The notes beneath the pieces were generated by a model, which ran no database searches, was not told where the DNA came from, and saw only the letters and a program-made list of their open reading frames with translations. A DNA stretch of 64,000 nucleotides from Algibacter lectus (GTDB lineage: Bacteria; Bacteroidota; Bacteroidia; Flavobacteriales; Flavobacteriaceae): assembly GCF_900112395.1 (NCBI RefSeq), contig NZ_FOLN01000005.1, forward strand, positions 282,097 through 346,096, read 5' to 3'. Of the stretch, positions 1 through 9,475 are shown piece by piece. A program made the position numbers and the translations under genes. Position 1 is the first letter of the stretch, and every line of letters begins with the position of its first letter.

Positions 1-2
1 TA

Positions 3-506
3 GCGAAACTTAGAGCAGTATTTGCTGCTGGAGGAAGTGTTACAGCTGGTAACTCGTCACAAATGAGTGATGGTGCTGCTTTTGTAATGGTTATGAGTGA
101 AGACATGGTTAAAGAGCTAGGTTTAGAACCAATTGCAAGAATGGTAAACTATGCAGCCGCAGGTGTTGAACCTCGTATTATGGGTATCGGACCAGTAAAA
201 GCAATCCCGAAAGCATTAAAGCAAGCAGGATTAAAACAAGACGATTTATCTTTAATTGAGTTAAATGAAGCTTTTGCTTCTCAATCTTTAGCAGTAATTA
301 GAGAGTTAAATCTTAACCCAGATATTATTAACGTAAATGGTGGTGCAATTGCATTGGGTCACCCATTAGGATGCACAGGAGCTAAATTATCTGTACAACT
401 TTTTGACGAAATGCGTAAGCGTGACATGCAAGGCAAATATGGTGCAGTTACCATGTGTGTTGGAACAGGTCAAGGGGCTTGCGGAATATTTGAATTTTTA
501 AACTAA
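3..506 (+). CDS. acetyl-CoA acyltransferase (thiolase), 3' part
   Basis: This is the C-terminal part of a thiolase, which cleaves 3-ketoacyl-CoA with CoA in the last step of beta-oxidation, or condenses acetyl-CoA in reverse. The reading frame is open from the left edge of the window (base 3), so the start lies outside. The thiolase C-terminal signatures are visible: a [14 protein letters not shown] block carrying the catalytic His and a [10 protein letters not shown] block carrying the second catalytic Cys. An acyl-CoA dehydrogenase follows 26 bp downstream, fitting a fatty-acid degradation operon. The family is certain. Whether it is the long-chain FadA type or an acetoacetyl-CoA thiolase cannot be decided from this fragment. 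Confidence 0.95.
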   Translation, partial: AKLRAVFAAGGSVTAGNSSQMSDGAAFVMVMSEDMVKELGLEPIARMVNYAAAGVEPRIMGIGPVKAIPKALKQAGLKQDDLSLIELNEAFASQSLAVIRELNLNPDIINVNGGAIALGHPLGCTGAKLSVQLFDEMRKRDMQGKYGAVTMCVGTGQGACGIFEFLN

Positions 507-532
507 TAAAGAACTTAATACAAAAATATAAA

Positions 533-2341
533 ATGGAAGCAAATGAAAAAGACATCTTAAGAGGTGGTCAATTCTTAGTAAAAGAAACAAATTGTGAAGA
601 TGTGTTTACTCCTGAAGATTTTTCAGAAGAGCAAACAATGATGAAAGAATCCGTAATGGAATTTAACGATCGTGAAATCATTCCTCATAAAGCACGTTTC
701 GAAGCTAAAGATTATGCACTAACTGAAGAAGTTATGCGTAAAGCTGGAGATATGGGCTTTTTAAGTGTTGCTGTTCCTGAAGCTTTTGGAGGTATGGGAA
801 TGGGCTTTGTTTCTACTGTATTAACGTGTGATTATATTTCTTCTGGAACAGGTTCTTTCAGTACTGCTTTTGGTGCGCATACAGGCATTGGCACTATGCC
901 AATTACTTTATACGGCACAGAGGAGCAAAAACAAAAATACGTACCAAAATTAGCGTCTGGTGAGTGGTTTGGAGCTTACTGTTTAACAGAGCCTGGAGCT
1001 GGATCTGATGCAAATTCTGGTAAAACAACTGCTGAGCTTTCTGCAGATGGAAAATCATATAAAATTAACGGTCAAAAAATGTGGATCTCAAATGCAGGTT
1101 TCTGTAGTGTGATGATTGTTTTTGCTCGTATTGAAGATGATAAAAATATTACGGGATTTATTGTAGAATATGATGGAGAAAATCCTAACGGAATTACTTT
1201 AGGTGAAGAAGAACACAAATTAGGTATTCGTGCGTCTTCTACACGTCAAGTATTTTTTAACGATACTGTAGTACCTATTGAAAATATGTTAGCTGGTCGT
1301 GGTGAAGGATTTAAAATCGCCATGAATGCACTTAACGTTGGCCGTATTAAATTAGCTGCTGCTTGTTTAGATTCTCAAAGAAGAATTTTATCTACAGCAG
1401 TAAATTATGCTAACGAGCGTAAACAATTTAAAACGCCTATTTCAGACTTTGGAGCTATTAAAGTTAAATTAGCTGAAATGGCAACTAATGCTTACGCAGG
1501 TGAATCTGCAACTTATAGAGCTGCAAAAAATATTGAAGACAGAATAGCAATGCGTGAAGCTGCTGGAAATACACATCAAGAAGCAGAACTTAAAGGTGTT
1601 GAAGAATATGCAATTGAATGTTCTATTCTAAAAGTAGCGGTTTCGGAAGATGTACAACATGCAGCTGATGAAGGTATCCAAATTTTTGGTGGAATGGGGT
1701 TCTCTGAAGAAACGCCTATGGAATCTGCTTGGAGAGATGCGCGTATTGCTCGTATTTACGAAGGAACTAACGAAATTAACAGAATGCTATCTGTTGGTAT
1801 GTTAGTAAAGAAAGCTATGAAAGGTCATGTTGACCTATTAGGCCCTGCTCAAAAAGTTCAAGAAGAATTAATGGGAATTCCTTCTTTTGATACACCAGAC
1901 TTTTCAGAATTATTTTCTGAAGAAAAAGTAATGATTAATAAGTTGAAAAAGACTTTTTTAATGGTTGCCGGAGGTGCTGTTCAAAAATTTGGCCCAGACC
2001 TAGACAAACACCAACAATTACTTATAGCGGCTGCTGATATTTTAATTGAAATATATATGGCTGAATCTGCTATATTAAGAACAGAAAAGAATGCTAAACG
2101 CTTTGGAGCCGAGTCTCAATCTGTACAAATTGCGATGTCTAAATTATACTTATACCACGCTGTAGATATTATCGAAGAAAAAGGAAAAGAGAGTATTATT
2201 TCTTTTGCCGAAGGTGATGAGCAACGTATGATGCTTATGGGACTTAAACGTTTTACTAAATATCAAAACTATCCAGACATTGTAGATTTACGTAACGAAA
2301 TAGCCGAAAAAGTAAAGGCAGAAAACAAATATTGCTTTTAA
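533..2341 (+). CDS. acyl-CoA dehydrogenase (long, FadE-like)
   Basis: A flavoprotein dehydrogenase for the first, alpha-beta desaturation step of beta-oxidation. The central region holds the FAD/substrate motif YCLTEPGAGSDA near residue 145, and an RIYEGTNEINR segment near residues 405-416 supplies the expected catalytic glutamate region. At 602 residues it is about 200 longer than classical acyl-CoA dehydrogenases. The extra C-terminal helical domain (about 430-602) matches the long subclass common in Bacteroidota. It follows the thiolase by 26 bp and is probably co-transcribed; a terminator lies 43 bp past its stop. Substrate chain length cannot be read from the sequence. Confidence 0.95.
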   Translation: MEANEKDILRGGQFLVKETNCEDVFTPEDFSEEQTMMKESVMEFNDREIIPHKARFEAKDYALTEEVMRKAGDMGFLSVAVPEAFGGMGMGFVSTVLTCDYISSGTGSFSTAFGAHTGIGTMPITLYGTEEQKQKYVPKLASGEWFGAYCLTEPGAGSDANSGKTTAELSADGKSYKINGQKMWISNAGFCSVMIVFARIEDDKNITGFIVEYDGENPNGITLGEEEHKLGIRASSTRQVFFNDTVVPIENMLAGRGEGFKIAMNALNVGRIKLAAACLDSQRRILSTAVNYANERKQFKTPISDFGAIKVKLAEMATNAYAGESATYRAAKNIEDRIAMREAAGNTHQEAELKGVEEYAIECSILKVAVSEDVQHAADEGIQIFGGMGFSEETPMESAWRDARIARIYEGTNEINRMLSVGMLVKKAMKGHVDLLGPAQKVQEELMGIPSFDTPDFSELFSEEKVMINKLKKTFLMVAGGAVQKFGPDLDKHQQLLIAAADILIEIYMAESAILRTEKNAKRFGAESQSVQIAMSKLYLYHAVDIIEEKGKESIISFAEGDEQRMMLMGLKRFTKYQNYPDIVDLRNEIAEKVKAENKYCF

Positions 2342-2383
2342 GGGATTAAAACAATTCATTAGTGACTAACTCAAGTGTTAATA

Positions 2384-2418
2384 GGCGCTTCAAATTAATT
2401 TTTGAAGCGTCTTTTATT
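2384..2418 (+). terminator. intrinsic terminator of the thiolase/acyl-CoA dehydrogenase operon
   Basis: An 11-bp stem (2384-2394 with 2401-2411, GGCGCTTCAAA pairing TTTGAAGCGTC with one G-T) is followed by CTTTTATTT. It lies 43 bp past the dehydrogenase stop on the plus strand. Confidence 0.8.
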
Positions 2419-2507
2419 TAATATAATTTCATAGTTCTTAATTTTCACTCAAAACGATATTATATTCAAGTCCTTTTCTTTTTTGTATTTTTAAGAAAAA
2501 AAACTGA

Positions 2508-3839
2508 ATGAAAAAATTAATACTCCCTTTACTCCTACTTTCTATATCCATTAGCTCTGCCCAAACCAATCAAAAAATATACGATATCATAGATGATGTT
2601 TCTGCGGAACGTATAGAAATAGACATTCAAAAACTGGTTGATTTTGGAACTAGAAACACCTTTAGCGATACTATTTCAAACACTAGAGGGATTGGTGCGG
2701 CAAGACGTTGGATTAAATCTGAATTTGAAATAATATCATCTAATTGTAAAGATTGTTTGGATGTCTTTTACCAAAAGGACTTTGTTACCAAAGAAGGCAA
2801 CAGGCGTGTACCTCACGACGCTTGGATTGTTAACGTTGTCGCTATTCAAAAAGGAACGAAATATCCAAACCGCTATATTATCATGAGTGGAGATATAGAC
2901 TCTCGTGGTAGCGACACTATGGAGTTCACAAAAGATGCTCCTGGTGCAAACGATAATGCTTCTGGTATGGCGGGAACTATTGAAGCTGCTAGAGTACTTT
3001 CTAAATATAAATTTGAAAACAGTATTATTTATGTTGGCTTATCTGGTGAAGAGCAAGGTCTTTTTGGTGGAGGCGGTTTAGCCAAATATGCTAAAGAGCA
3101 AGGTTGGGATATTATCGGAATATTTAATAATGACATGATTGGAAACATTGAAGGTGTAGATGGAGTAATAGATAATCGTACATTTAGAATATTTTCAGAA
3201 CCTGTGCCTGCTAACGAAACCGAAAAAGAACGCAATTTAAGACGTTTTTATGGAGGAGAAGTAGATGGGATCTCTCGTCAATTAGCACGTTATATACATA
3301 AAACAGTAAAAACGTATATGCCAGAAATGAACCCGATGATGGTTTATAGACTAGATCGTTTTGGACGTGGTGGACACCACAGACCTTTTAACGACTTAGG
3401 TTTTGCAGGAATTCGTATTATGGAAGCACACGAAAACTACACGCAGCAGCATCAAGATATTAGAGAAGAAAACGGCATTAAATACGGCGATGTTATTGAG
3501 CACGTTAATTTCGATTATGCCAAGAAATTAACCACGGTAAATGCCATTAACATGGCTAGTTTAGCTTGGGCACCACCAGCTCCAAAAACAGTTGCTATTG
3601 GTGGTATTGTAGATGCATCGGTTAAATTTAAATGGGATAAAGTAGAAGGAGCTGTTGGCTACAAAATATACTGGAGAGATACCACCTCGCCTACTTGGGA
3701 TAAAAGTCGCTACGTTGGTGATGTTTCGGAGTTTATGCTTGACGGTATTGTTATCGACAATTATTTCTTCGGAATTGCTTCTTTGGGAAAAGATGGATTT
3801 GAAAGCCCTGTAGTTTTTCCTAATCAGATATTAAGATGA
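2508..3839 (+). CDS. secreted M28-family metallopeptidase
   Basis: A 443-residue exported zinc aminopeptidase-like protein. It has a Sec signal peptide (residues 1-18, ending SISSA). The peptidase domain spans about 30-350, with co-catalytic metal motifs PGANDNASG (about 146-153) and GLSGEEQGLFGG (about 178-189). The C-terminal ~85 residues look like an Ig/FN3-type beta domain. The first metal-ligand motif, normally HxDS in M28, reads DIDS near residue 128, so the usual histidine is an aspartate; this could alter metal affinity. It appears to stand alone between two terminators. The family is confident, the substrate is unknown. Confidence 0.88.
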   Translation: MKKLILPLLLLSISISSAQTNQKIYDIIDDVSAERIEIDIQKLVDFGTRNTFSDTISNTRGIGAARRWIKSEFEIISSNCKDCLDVFYQKDFVTKEGNRRVPHDAWIVNVVAIQKGTKYPNRYIIMSGDIDSRGSDTMEFTKDAPGANDNASGMAGTIEAARVLSKYKFENSIIYVGLSGEEQGLFGGGGLAKYAKEQGWDIIGIFNNDMIGNIEGVDGVIDNRTFRIFSEPVPANETEKERNLRRFYGGEVDGISRQLARYIHKTVKTYMPEMNPMMVYRLDRFGRGGHHRPFNDLGFAGIRIMEAHENYTQQHQDIREENGIKYGDVIEHVNFDYAKKLTTVNAINMASLAWAPPAPKTVAIGGIVDASVKFKWDKVEGAVGYKIYWRDTTSPTWDKSRYVGDVSEFMLDGIVIDNYFFGIASLGKDGFESPVVFPNQILR

Positions 3840-3920
3840 TTTCCATCTAGAAAGTCTTCACTATTAATCTAACCTTAATATATTTAATTCGACAACCCCG
3901 CTTTTAGATAAATATAGAAT

Positions 3921-3953
3921 AAAAAAAAGAACCCAAAAGGGTTCTTTTTTTTA
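3921..3953. terminator. bidirectional terminator between M28 peptidase and yajC
   Basis: A-rich and T-rich arms flank AGAACCC-AAAA-GGGTTCT. Both strands end in a run of at least eight T, so it can serve the plus-strand peptidase gene and the minus-strand yajC operon. Confidence 0.9.
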
Positions 3954-3975
3954 TTCACTTAAGAAAAGCAAATAT

Positions 3976-4272
3976 TTATTTTTTAACTACAGCAGGAGCA
4001 TTTAATTTAGTGCTCATTTCCATAGAAATTGCCGAACGTTCAAATTTTACTTTCCCAGACATTGTTTCGATAACACAGCTACCGTCTTTGTCATTAAGCT
4101 CTAAAATTTTGCCGTGTAAACCACTTTTGGTTATAACTTTATCGCCACGTTTTAATTCGGCTGCAAATTTCTTTTCTTTCTTTGCTCGTTTCATTTGTGG
4201 TGCAATCATAAAGAAATACACTACTACAAACATTAATACAAACGGCAATAAACTACCAATTCCTTCTCCCAT
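3976..4272 (-). CDS. yajC: preprotein translocase subunit YajC
   Basis: A 98-residue accessory subunit of the Sec translocon (SecDF-YajC). It has a single N-terminal membrane segment (about residues 7-24, LLPFVLMFVVVYFFMIAPQ) followed by a basic cytoplasmic domain with the typical FAAELKRGDKVITKSGLHGKI core of the family. It sits 10 bp downstream of a DUF1573 lipoprotein gene and two genes downstream of nusB, an order common in Bacteroidota. Length and motif are canonical. Confidence 0.95.
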   Translation of the reverse strand: MGEGIGSLLPFVLMFVVVYFFMIAPQMKRAKKEKKFAAELKRGDKVITKSGLHGKILELNDKDGSCVIETMSGKVKFERSAISMEMSTKLNAPAVVKK

Positions 4273-4282
4273 TATATTTTAA

Positions 4283-4849
4283 TTAATCGTGATTATGACC
4301 TTCGTGGCCTGGTTGTGTGCTAGATTTAACAGCTCTTGATGCTGCCGCAGCAGAAATACCAGGAACTGTTTGCGTACTTGTAGCTTTCGGAGCTGCGTTG
4401 TCATCTGTTTTAACAAATGCCGTAATTTTCACAATCTCTTTACCTTTTTCAGTATTTGCTGTAAGCGTTAAACTCTTAGAGATTTTCCCTTTACCACTAC
4501 CGTTATATTTTACTGTAAACTCACCTGTTTCTCCAACAGCTAAAGGCTCTCTAGACCAATCTTCAGGTACTGTACATCCACAAGACGTTCCAATATTAGT
4601 AATTACTAATGGTGCTTTACCTGTATTTTTATATTTAAAAACTGTTTCAACAGATTTTTTAGCTTCTATTTCTCCAAAATCATGAGTAGTTTCTTCAAAC
4701 TCAATTACAGGAAAGTTAGATGCGCTAGCATCTCTTACCGCTGCTGCAGTAACATTTGCTTCTTCAATTTTTTTAGCTGCATTTTCTTCTTTACAAGAAG
4801 TTAAAGCTAATACACATAATGCACTTAATCCTAATATAACCTTTTTCAT
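4283..4849 (-). CDS. DUF1573 domain lipoprotein
   Basis: A 188-residue predicted lipoprotein: hydrophobic signal with lipobox LTSC and Cys19. The DUF1573 domain (about residues 48-145) is an Ig-like fold with the family hallmark GTSCGCTVPEW-like segment and a VGETGEFTVKYNGSGK strand. The tail is Ala/Ser/Thr-rich and ends in a His-rich GHEGHNHD. DUF1573 proteins are very common in Bacteroidota and have no settled function. The histidine-rich terminus could bind metal, which is inference. Likely transcribed with nusB and yajC. Confidence 0.85.
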   Translation of the reverse strand: MKKVILGLSALCVLALTSCKEENAAKKIEEANVTAAAVRDASASNFPVIEFEETTHDFGEIEAKKSVETVFKYKNTGKAPLVITNIGTSCGCTVPEDWSREPLAVGETGEFTVKYNGSGKGKISKSLTLTANTEKGKEIVKITAFVKTDDNAAPKATSTQTVPGISAAAASRAVKSSTQPGHEGHNHD

Positions 4850-4931
4850 TTTTAATATATTTTTTAATTGAAGCTACAAAAATAACAATTATTTAGTCGA
4901 ATTGAAATTTTTGTAATACTCTTAACATTAA

Positions 4932-5879
4932 TTACATTAAACCTCTACCAATTTTATTTAAATTTCCCGCTTCGGTATACTCTTTTACAAGCTTATCTAA
5001 AATACCATTAATAAATACGCTACTTTTTGGTGTAGAATATTCTTTAGCTATTTCTAAATACTCATTAATAGTAACTTTTGCTGGTATAGAAGGAAAACTT
5101 TTAACTTCACAAATAGCCATTTGCAACAATACGTAATCTACATTAGCAATACGATCTGAATCCCAATTTTGAGTTTTAAGCTCAATCTCTTTGTTTATTG
5201 CCGTTCTATTCAATAATGTTTTTCTAAACAAATCGATAGCAAATTGCTTATCCTCAGAGTCCTTATATAAACGTGGTGTAAAATGATTTTCCGAAGAAGT
5301 TAACTTTACCTTTCTAAGTAATTTTAAAATAGTAGTATTTACAGTAGGCAAATCATCTAACCAAGTTAAATTTTTATCTTCTAAATATTCGTAAAGTTTT
5401 TCATTTGGAGCGATAATTTCTTTAAAAACATCCACTAAAAACTCTTTATCTTCCTTAAAGCTAGAAGTATCGGTTTCCATGTAGTTTTTATATAGTTCGC
5501 TAGATGTAATGGCTTTAAAAATAACCTCTACATACTCGCTATCCAATTCCCAATCCTTAATATTATAAAGTTCTAATTTGTCTTTTAAGTCCAAATTATT
5601 CAATAAAATTTTAAAAACTTCATTGTTTACAAACTTACGGTTTGGATCTATATCTTCTTTTGTGGCAAGGTGCTTGTTTTGTTTTTTCACTAAGTTACTC
5701 TCAGCTCTTTTTTGAACTTCAATTATAAGTGAAATAAGTAATAAGTATAAGTTATACATATTATCTATGCTAAATAGCAAGAATTTTTGATCTTTACTAA
5801 AATCATCACTTTCACTACCTTTAAAGGCATACATGGTTTGCATTACTTTTACACGAATATGTCTTCTATTTAGCATCAT
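4932..5879 (-). CDS. nusB: transcription antitermination factor NusB (extended)
   Basis: NusB binds boxA RNA with NusE/S10 and supports antitermination on rRNA operons. The N-terminus LNRRHIRVKVMQTMYAF is diagnostic of Bacteroidota NusB. The C-terminal NusB fold is at about residues 200-305, including TINEYLEIAKEYSTPKSSVFINGILD. At 315 residues it is about twice the E. coli length because of an insert of about 120 residues, usual for the phylum. Two adjacent ATG codons are possible starts (5879 or 5876). It heads the nusB-DUF1573-yajC unit. Confidence 0.93.
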   Translation of the reverse strand: MMLNRRHIRVKVMQTMYAFKGSESDDFSKDQKFLLFSIDNMYNLYLLLISLIIEVQKRAESNLVKKQNKHLATKEDIDPNRKFVNNEVFKILLNNLDLKDKLELYNIKDWELDSEYVEVIFKAITSSELYKNYMETDTSSFKEDKEFLVDVFKEIIAPNEKLYEYLEDKNLTWLDDLPTVNTTILKLLRKVKLTSSENHFTPRLYKDSEDKQFAIDLFRKTLLNRTAINKEIELKTQNWDSDRIANVDYVLLQMAICEVKSFPSIPAKVTINEYLEIAKEYSTPKSSVFINGILDKLVKEYTEAGNLNKIGRGLM

Positions 5880-6046
5880 TACAAAGAACTTATTATGGTT
5901 TGAAAATTTTTATTGCTTTCGTGCGGCAAAAATAACACTATATTTAAATAAAAACCGCTTTTAAACACTTTATTATTTCGAAATACTTTAAGCTATATTT
6001 AACAATTGCTTATCGCATATCAATATCTCAATTATAATGAATACCC

Positions 6047-6054
6047 TATATTTG
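6047..6054 (+). promoter_or_regulatory. -7 element for the ABC transporter gene
   Basis: TATATTTG fits the Bacteroidota TAnnTTTG -7 consensus and ends 22 bp before the ABC transporter ATG. I do not see a clear TTTG at -33. Confidence 0.5.
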
Positions 6055-6076
6055 TATCTTATTTCCTTTAAAATTA

Positions 6077-7834
6077 ATGAAAGAATTACAGCACTTAAAT
6101 AAGTACTTTCTAAAATACAAAACCAATCTATTAATCGGGATTTTTATTACCATAATTGCCCGTATGTTTTTGTTATTTACGCCTCGATATGTAAAAAAAA
6201 TATTTATTGTAATAGAAAAATATTTCAATGAAGAAATGCCTATTGAAGCCTTTAAAGCCGAGCTCCTTGAAGCTATTTTATTCATTATAGGTGCCGCAAT
6301 TATTGGTGGTATCCTTACATTTTTTATGCGTCAGTACATTATAAATGTATCTCGATATATTGAATTCGATTTAAAAAATGAAATTTACGAACAGTACCAA
6401 AAGTTATCTTTAAATTTCTATAAGAAAAATAGAACGGGCGATTTAATGAACCGTATTAGTGAAGATGTTGGACGTGTTAGAATGTACGCTGGCCCGGCTA
6501 TAATGTACAGTATAAATACAGTAACCCTTTTTGTAATTGCGCTAATATATATGTTTGAAGAATCGCCTTCTTTAGCGCTATATACCATAATACCTTTACC
6601 TATATTATCGATTGTAATCTACAAGCTAAGTAAAGAAATACATAGGCGAAGTACTATTGTACAAGAGTATTTATCCAAACTATCCACCTTTACACAAGAG
6701 TCTTTTAGCGGCATTTCGGTAATAAAAGCTTACGGCATAGAACCACAAACTTCGGCCAACTTCTCTACCCTTGCGGCAGAAAGCAAAGAAAAACAAATAG
6801 ATTTAGCCCGTGTGCAAGCTTGGTTTTTTCCAATGATGCTATTACTAATTGGTGTAAGTAACCTAATTGTAATTTACATTGGTGGTATGCAATATATTAA
6901 TGGTGAAATTGAAAGTATTGGTACCATAGCCGAATTTATAATTTATGTAAACCTGCTAACTTGGCCGGTAGCAACCGTTGGTTGGGTAACATCTATTATT
7001 CAGCAAGCGGAAGCTTCACAAAAAAGAATAAATGAGTTTTTAAGAATAGAGCCCGAAATAAAAAACACTGTTGAAACAGATACCGAAATCACTGGCGATA
7101 TTGAGTTTAAAAACGTGACGTTTACTTACGATGACACTAATATTACCGCTCTAAAAAATATCAATTTCCATGTAAAAGAAGGAGAAACCCTTGCTATTAT
7201 AGGAAAAACAGGATCAGGAAAATCTACTATTTTAGATTTAATTGGCCGTCTATATGATATTGATGAAGGTTCTATAATAATCAATAAACAAGAAATTGAT
7301 CAAGTAAATTTGTCGAATTTAAGAGACAGTATTGGTTATGTACCTCAAGAAGCCTTCTTGTTTTCCGATAGTTTAAAAAACAACATTAAATTCGGTAAAG
7401 AAGACGCTACCGATGAAGAAGTGATTGAGGCAGCAAAAAATGCACAGGTTCATAAAAATATTATTAAATTTAATCAAGGATACGACACCGTTTTAGGTGA
7501 ACGTGGCATTACACTTTCCGGCGGACAGAAACAACGTGTTTCTATAGCCAGAGCGATTATAAAACTACCTAAAATTTTACTTTTCGACGATTGTTTATCG
7601 GCTGTAGATACCGAAACGGAAGAGAAAATCCTTAAAAATCTTAATAAAATTACCGAAGGAAAAACCACGATTATAGTAAGCCATCGTGTATCATCGGCTA
7701 AAAATGCAAACAAAATAATTGTTCTAGAAGATGGTGAAATTGTACAACAAGGTACACACGATACGTTAATAGATATAGATGGCTATTACAAACATTTATA
7801 TTTAAAGCAATTAAGCGAAACCACTTCAAAATAA
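6077..7834 (+). CDS. ABC transporter, fused membrane and ATPase domains
   Basis: A half-size type-IV exporter of 585 residues. Six membrane helices lie in about residues 15-310, then an ATPase domain. Walker A (GKTGSGKST) is at about 376-384 and the signature LSGGQ at 480-484. Walker B is LLFDDCLSAVD, and the switch histidine lies in IIVSHRVSSA. Residue 505, the position of the usual catalytic glutamate, is aspartate. This DD..SAVD form occurs in the YheI/BmrC-like exporter subfamily. No partner half-transporter is adjacent, so it is either a homodimer or pairs with a distant gene. The substrate is unknown; lipid or drug export is the usual role. Confidence 0.9.
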   Translation: MKELQHLNKYFLKYKTNLLIGIFITIIARMFLLFTPRYVKKIFIVIEKYFNEEMPIEAFKAELLEAILFIIGAAIIGGILTFFMRQYIINVSRYIEFDLKNEIYEQYQKLSLNFYKKNRTGDLMNRISEDVGRVRMYAGPAIMYSINTVTLFVIALIYMFEESPSLALYTIIPLPILSIVIYKLSKEIHRRSTIVQEYLSKLSTFTQESFSGISVIKAYGIEPQTSANFSTLAAESKEKQIDLARVQAWFFPMMLLLIGVSNLIVIYIGGMQYINGEIESIGTIAEFIIYVNLLTWPVATVGWVTSIIQQAEASQKRINEFLRIEPEIKNTVETDTEITGDIEFKNVTFTYDDTNITALKNINFHVKEGETLAIIGKTGSGKSTILDLIGRLYDIDEGSIIINKQEIDQVNLSNLRDSIGYVPQEAFLFSDSLKNNIKFGKEDATDEEVIEAAKNAQVHKNIIKFNQGYDTVLGERGITLSGGQKQRVSIARAIIKLPKILLFDDCLSAVDTETEEKILKNLNKITEGKTTIIVSHRVSSAKNANKIIVLEDGEIVQQGTHDTLIDIDGYYKHLYLKQLSETTSK

Positions 7835-7972
7835 AACACTTACAGTTCTATTTTGTTTATCTATGGCAATTAAATATTACTTTTTGAAAAGAAACTCCTT
7901 AAAAGGTTGGTTTGTTTAGGTTTTTTTTAGATTTTTGAGACACTAGAATTAAAAACAAATTTCTATATAATT

Positions 7973-8368
7973 ATGAACAATAATGGTATGATGGAGAAAG
8001 AGGAGATTTTTTCAAAGGTATTGAGAGCAGGAAGGCGTACTTACTTTTTTGATGTAAGAGCAACGAAGGCAGAAGATTATTATTTAACAATTACTGAAAG
8101 TAAAAAGTTTACTAATGATGATGGCTCGTTTCATTATAAAAAACATAAAATTTATATTTATAAAGAAGATTTTACAGAGTTTAAAGATATTCTAGCCGAA
8201 ATGACCGATTATATTATAAATGAAAAAGGAGACGAAGTTATAAGTGAGCGTCACCAAAAAGATTTCAAGAAAGAATACGATAACACAGTCGACGATGGAT
8301 CTCGCGTTACTGAAGCAGAATTAAAAACACCAGAAAGCTTTACTGATATTAGCTTTGATGATATCTAA
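7973..8368 (+). CDS. PUR-family (DUF3276) nucleic-acid binding protein
   Basis: A 131-residue protein with the PUR-alpha-like core seen in all Bacteroidota and in spirochetes: KVLRAGRRTYFFDVRATKAEDYYLTITESKK followed by a HKIYIYKEDF strand. PUR proteins bind single-stranded DNA or RNA. It stands alone with its own terminator. Start codons at 7973 and 7991 (Met7) are both possible; the conserved part begins after residue 10. Confidence 0.88.
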   Translation: MNNNGMMEKEEIFSKVLRAGRRTYFFDVRATKAEDYYLTITESKKFTNDDGSFHYKKHKIYIYKEDFTEFKDILAEMTDYIINEKGDEVISERHQKDFKKEYDNTVDDGSRVTEAELKTPESFTDISFDDI

Positions 8369-8390
8369 AACGTTTCAAAACATATAAATA

Positions 8391-8427
8391 AAAAATCCGT
8401 TGCTAAAAAAAGTAACGGATTTTTTTT
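8391..8427. terminator. bidirectional terminator
   Basis: A stem AAAAATCCGTT(G)CT pairs AGTAACGGATTTTT, with A and T runs on either side. It serves the plus-strand PUR gene and overlaps the stop codon of the minus-strand acyltransferase. Confidence 0.85.
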
Positions 8428-9457
8428 ATGTCTTAACCGCAAGTAGCGCCAAAAATAAACTACCTAAAATATAACCAAGTGCTATTTGCCATCCGAAGGC
8501 TGCAAAAATAATTCCAGAAACCGCTAACAACCAAATAGGCACCAAAGTAATGGCTATTGCAAAACGAAAGGTCCCAATAAACTCAACATCACTAACTTTA
8601 GGTTGAGCAATAAACTTCCAAACTAAATACGGTAAAATCAAATTACAAATTAGTAAAAACTTTAATCCGCTTTTCAATAAAGCCGGTTTTGTATATGTAT
8701 TAATTTCAGATGAAGTGCCTCGGTTCTCTAAAAAATCATGAATTGCTTTTGGATTAGTAAAGCTTACATTCAAATCGTTAAGCTTCATAATCGTTTTCGT
8801 ATATGTTTCTGTAGGTATGTGTATTGTAAGTTTTGATATTTCAGAATGAATTTTAGTTTTTAAATTTATTACTGCTTCGTTTCTTTTTTCCGAAGCATAG
8901 TCTTTTGCTCTAATAGTATCACCGAAATATAACGAAGCCGAATCTCCAAACTGCTCAGCATGCTGGTAATTTAATCCAACCGGAATAAGTTGTAAATCTA
9001 TATCAGGATAAGTATCCAAAGTATCAAAAACAATACGTGTAAACCCTTTACTTAACGGACGTACGGTTCGTTTTAAATTATGGTTTCCTTCTGGAAAAAT
9101 AGCCACCATTTCATTCTTATTCAATATGCCCGAACAAGCCTCGAATATAGCTTTGTTATTATTGATAGTGTTCCAACCATCACGAATTCTATAAACGGGT
9201 AGCATTTGCAAGCTTCTCAATATTTTGCCTACTAATGGTTTTTTAAAAACAGCTGCTCTCGTTAGAAAATAAGGAAACCTTCCCGACTGTGTACCAATTA
9301 TCAATGCATCTAACAACGCGTTTTGATGATTCGATAATAGTAATAAAGGTTTATTTTCAGGTATGTTTTCAGCATTAAAAACATCGATTTTCTTATAATA
9401 GAAAAACAATCCTATTTTAATATACAACCGTACACTATGTAACCAAATTTTATTCAA
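8426..9457 (-). CDS. 1-acylglycerol-3-phosphate acyltransferase-like (PlsC family)
   Basis: A membrane-associated acyltransferase of 343 residues. Motif I is NHQNALLD (His44, Asp50, the HX5D spacing found in several Bacteroidota members) and motif III is FPEGNH (121-126). Two or three hydrophobic segments at about residues 268-342 form a C-terminal membrane anchor that classic PlsC lacks. It should transfer an acyl chain to a lysophospholipid or glycerol-phosphate acceptor at the inner membrane; the acceptor is not determined. The SBF transporter gene lies 18 bp upstream and may be co-transcribed. Confidence 0.85.
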   Translation of the reverse strand: MNKIWLHSVRLYIKIGLFFYYKKIDVFNAENIPENKPLLLLSNHQNALLDALIIGTQSGRFPYFLTRAAVFKKPLVGKILRSLQMLPVYRIRDGWNTINNNKAIFEACSGILNKNEMVAIFPEGNHNLKRTVRPLSKGFTRIVFDTLDTYPDIDLQLIPVGLNYQHAEQFGDSASLYFGDTIRAKDYASEKRNEAVINLKTKIHSEISKLTIHIPTETYTKTIMKLNDLNVSFTNPKAIHDFLENRGTSSEINTYTKPALLKSGLKFLLICNLILPYLVWKFIAQPKVSDVEFIGTFRFAIAITLVPIWLLAVSGIIFAAFGWQIALGYILGSLFLALLAVKT

Positions 9458-9475
9458 TAGTACTTTTATTATGTT

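Noticed and set aside
4317..4685. 122-codon frame antisense to the DUF1573 gene
   Set aside because: The minus-strand lipoprotein has a clear signal, lipobox and domain; the antisense frame has none.
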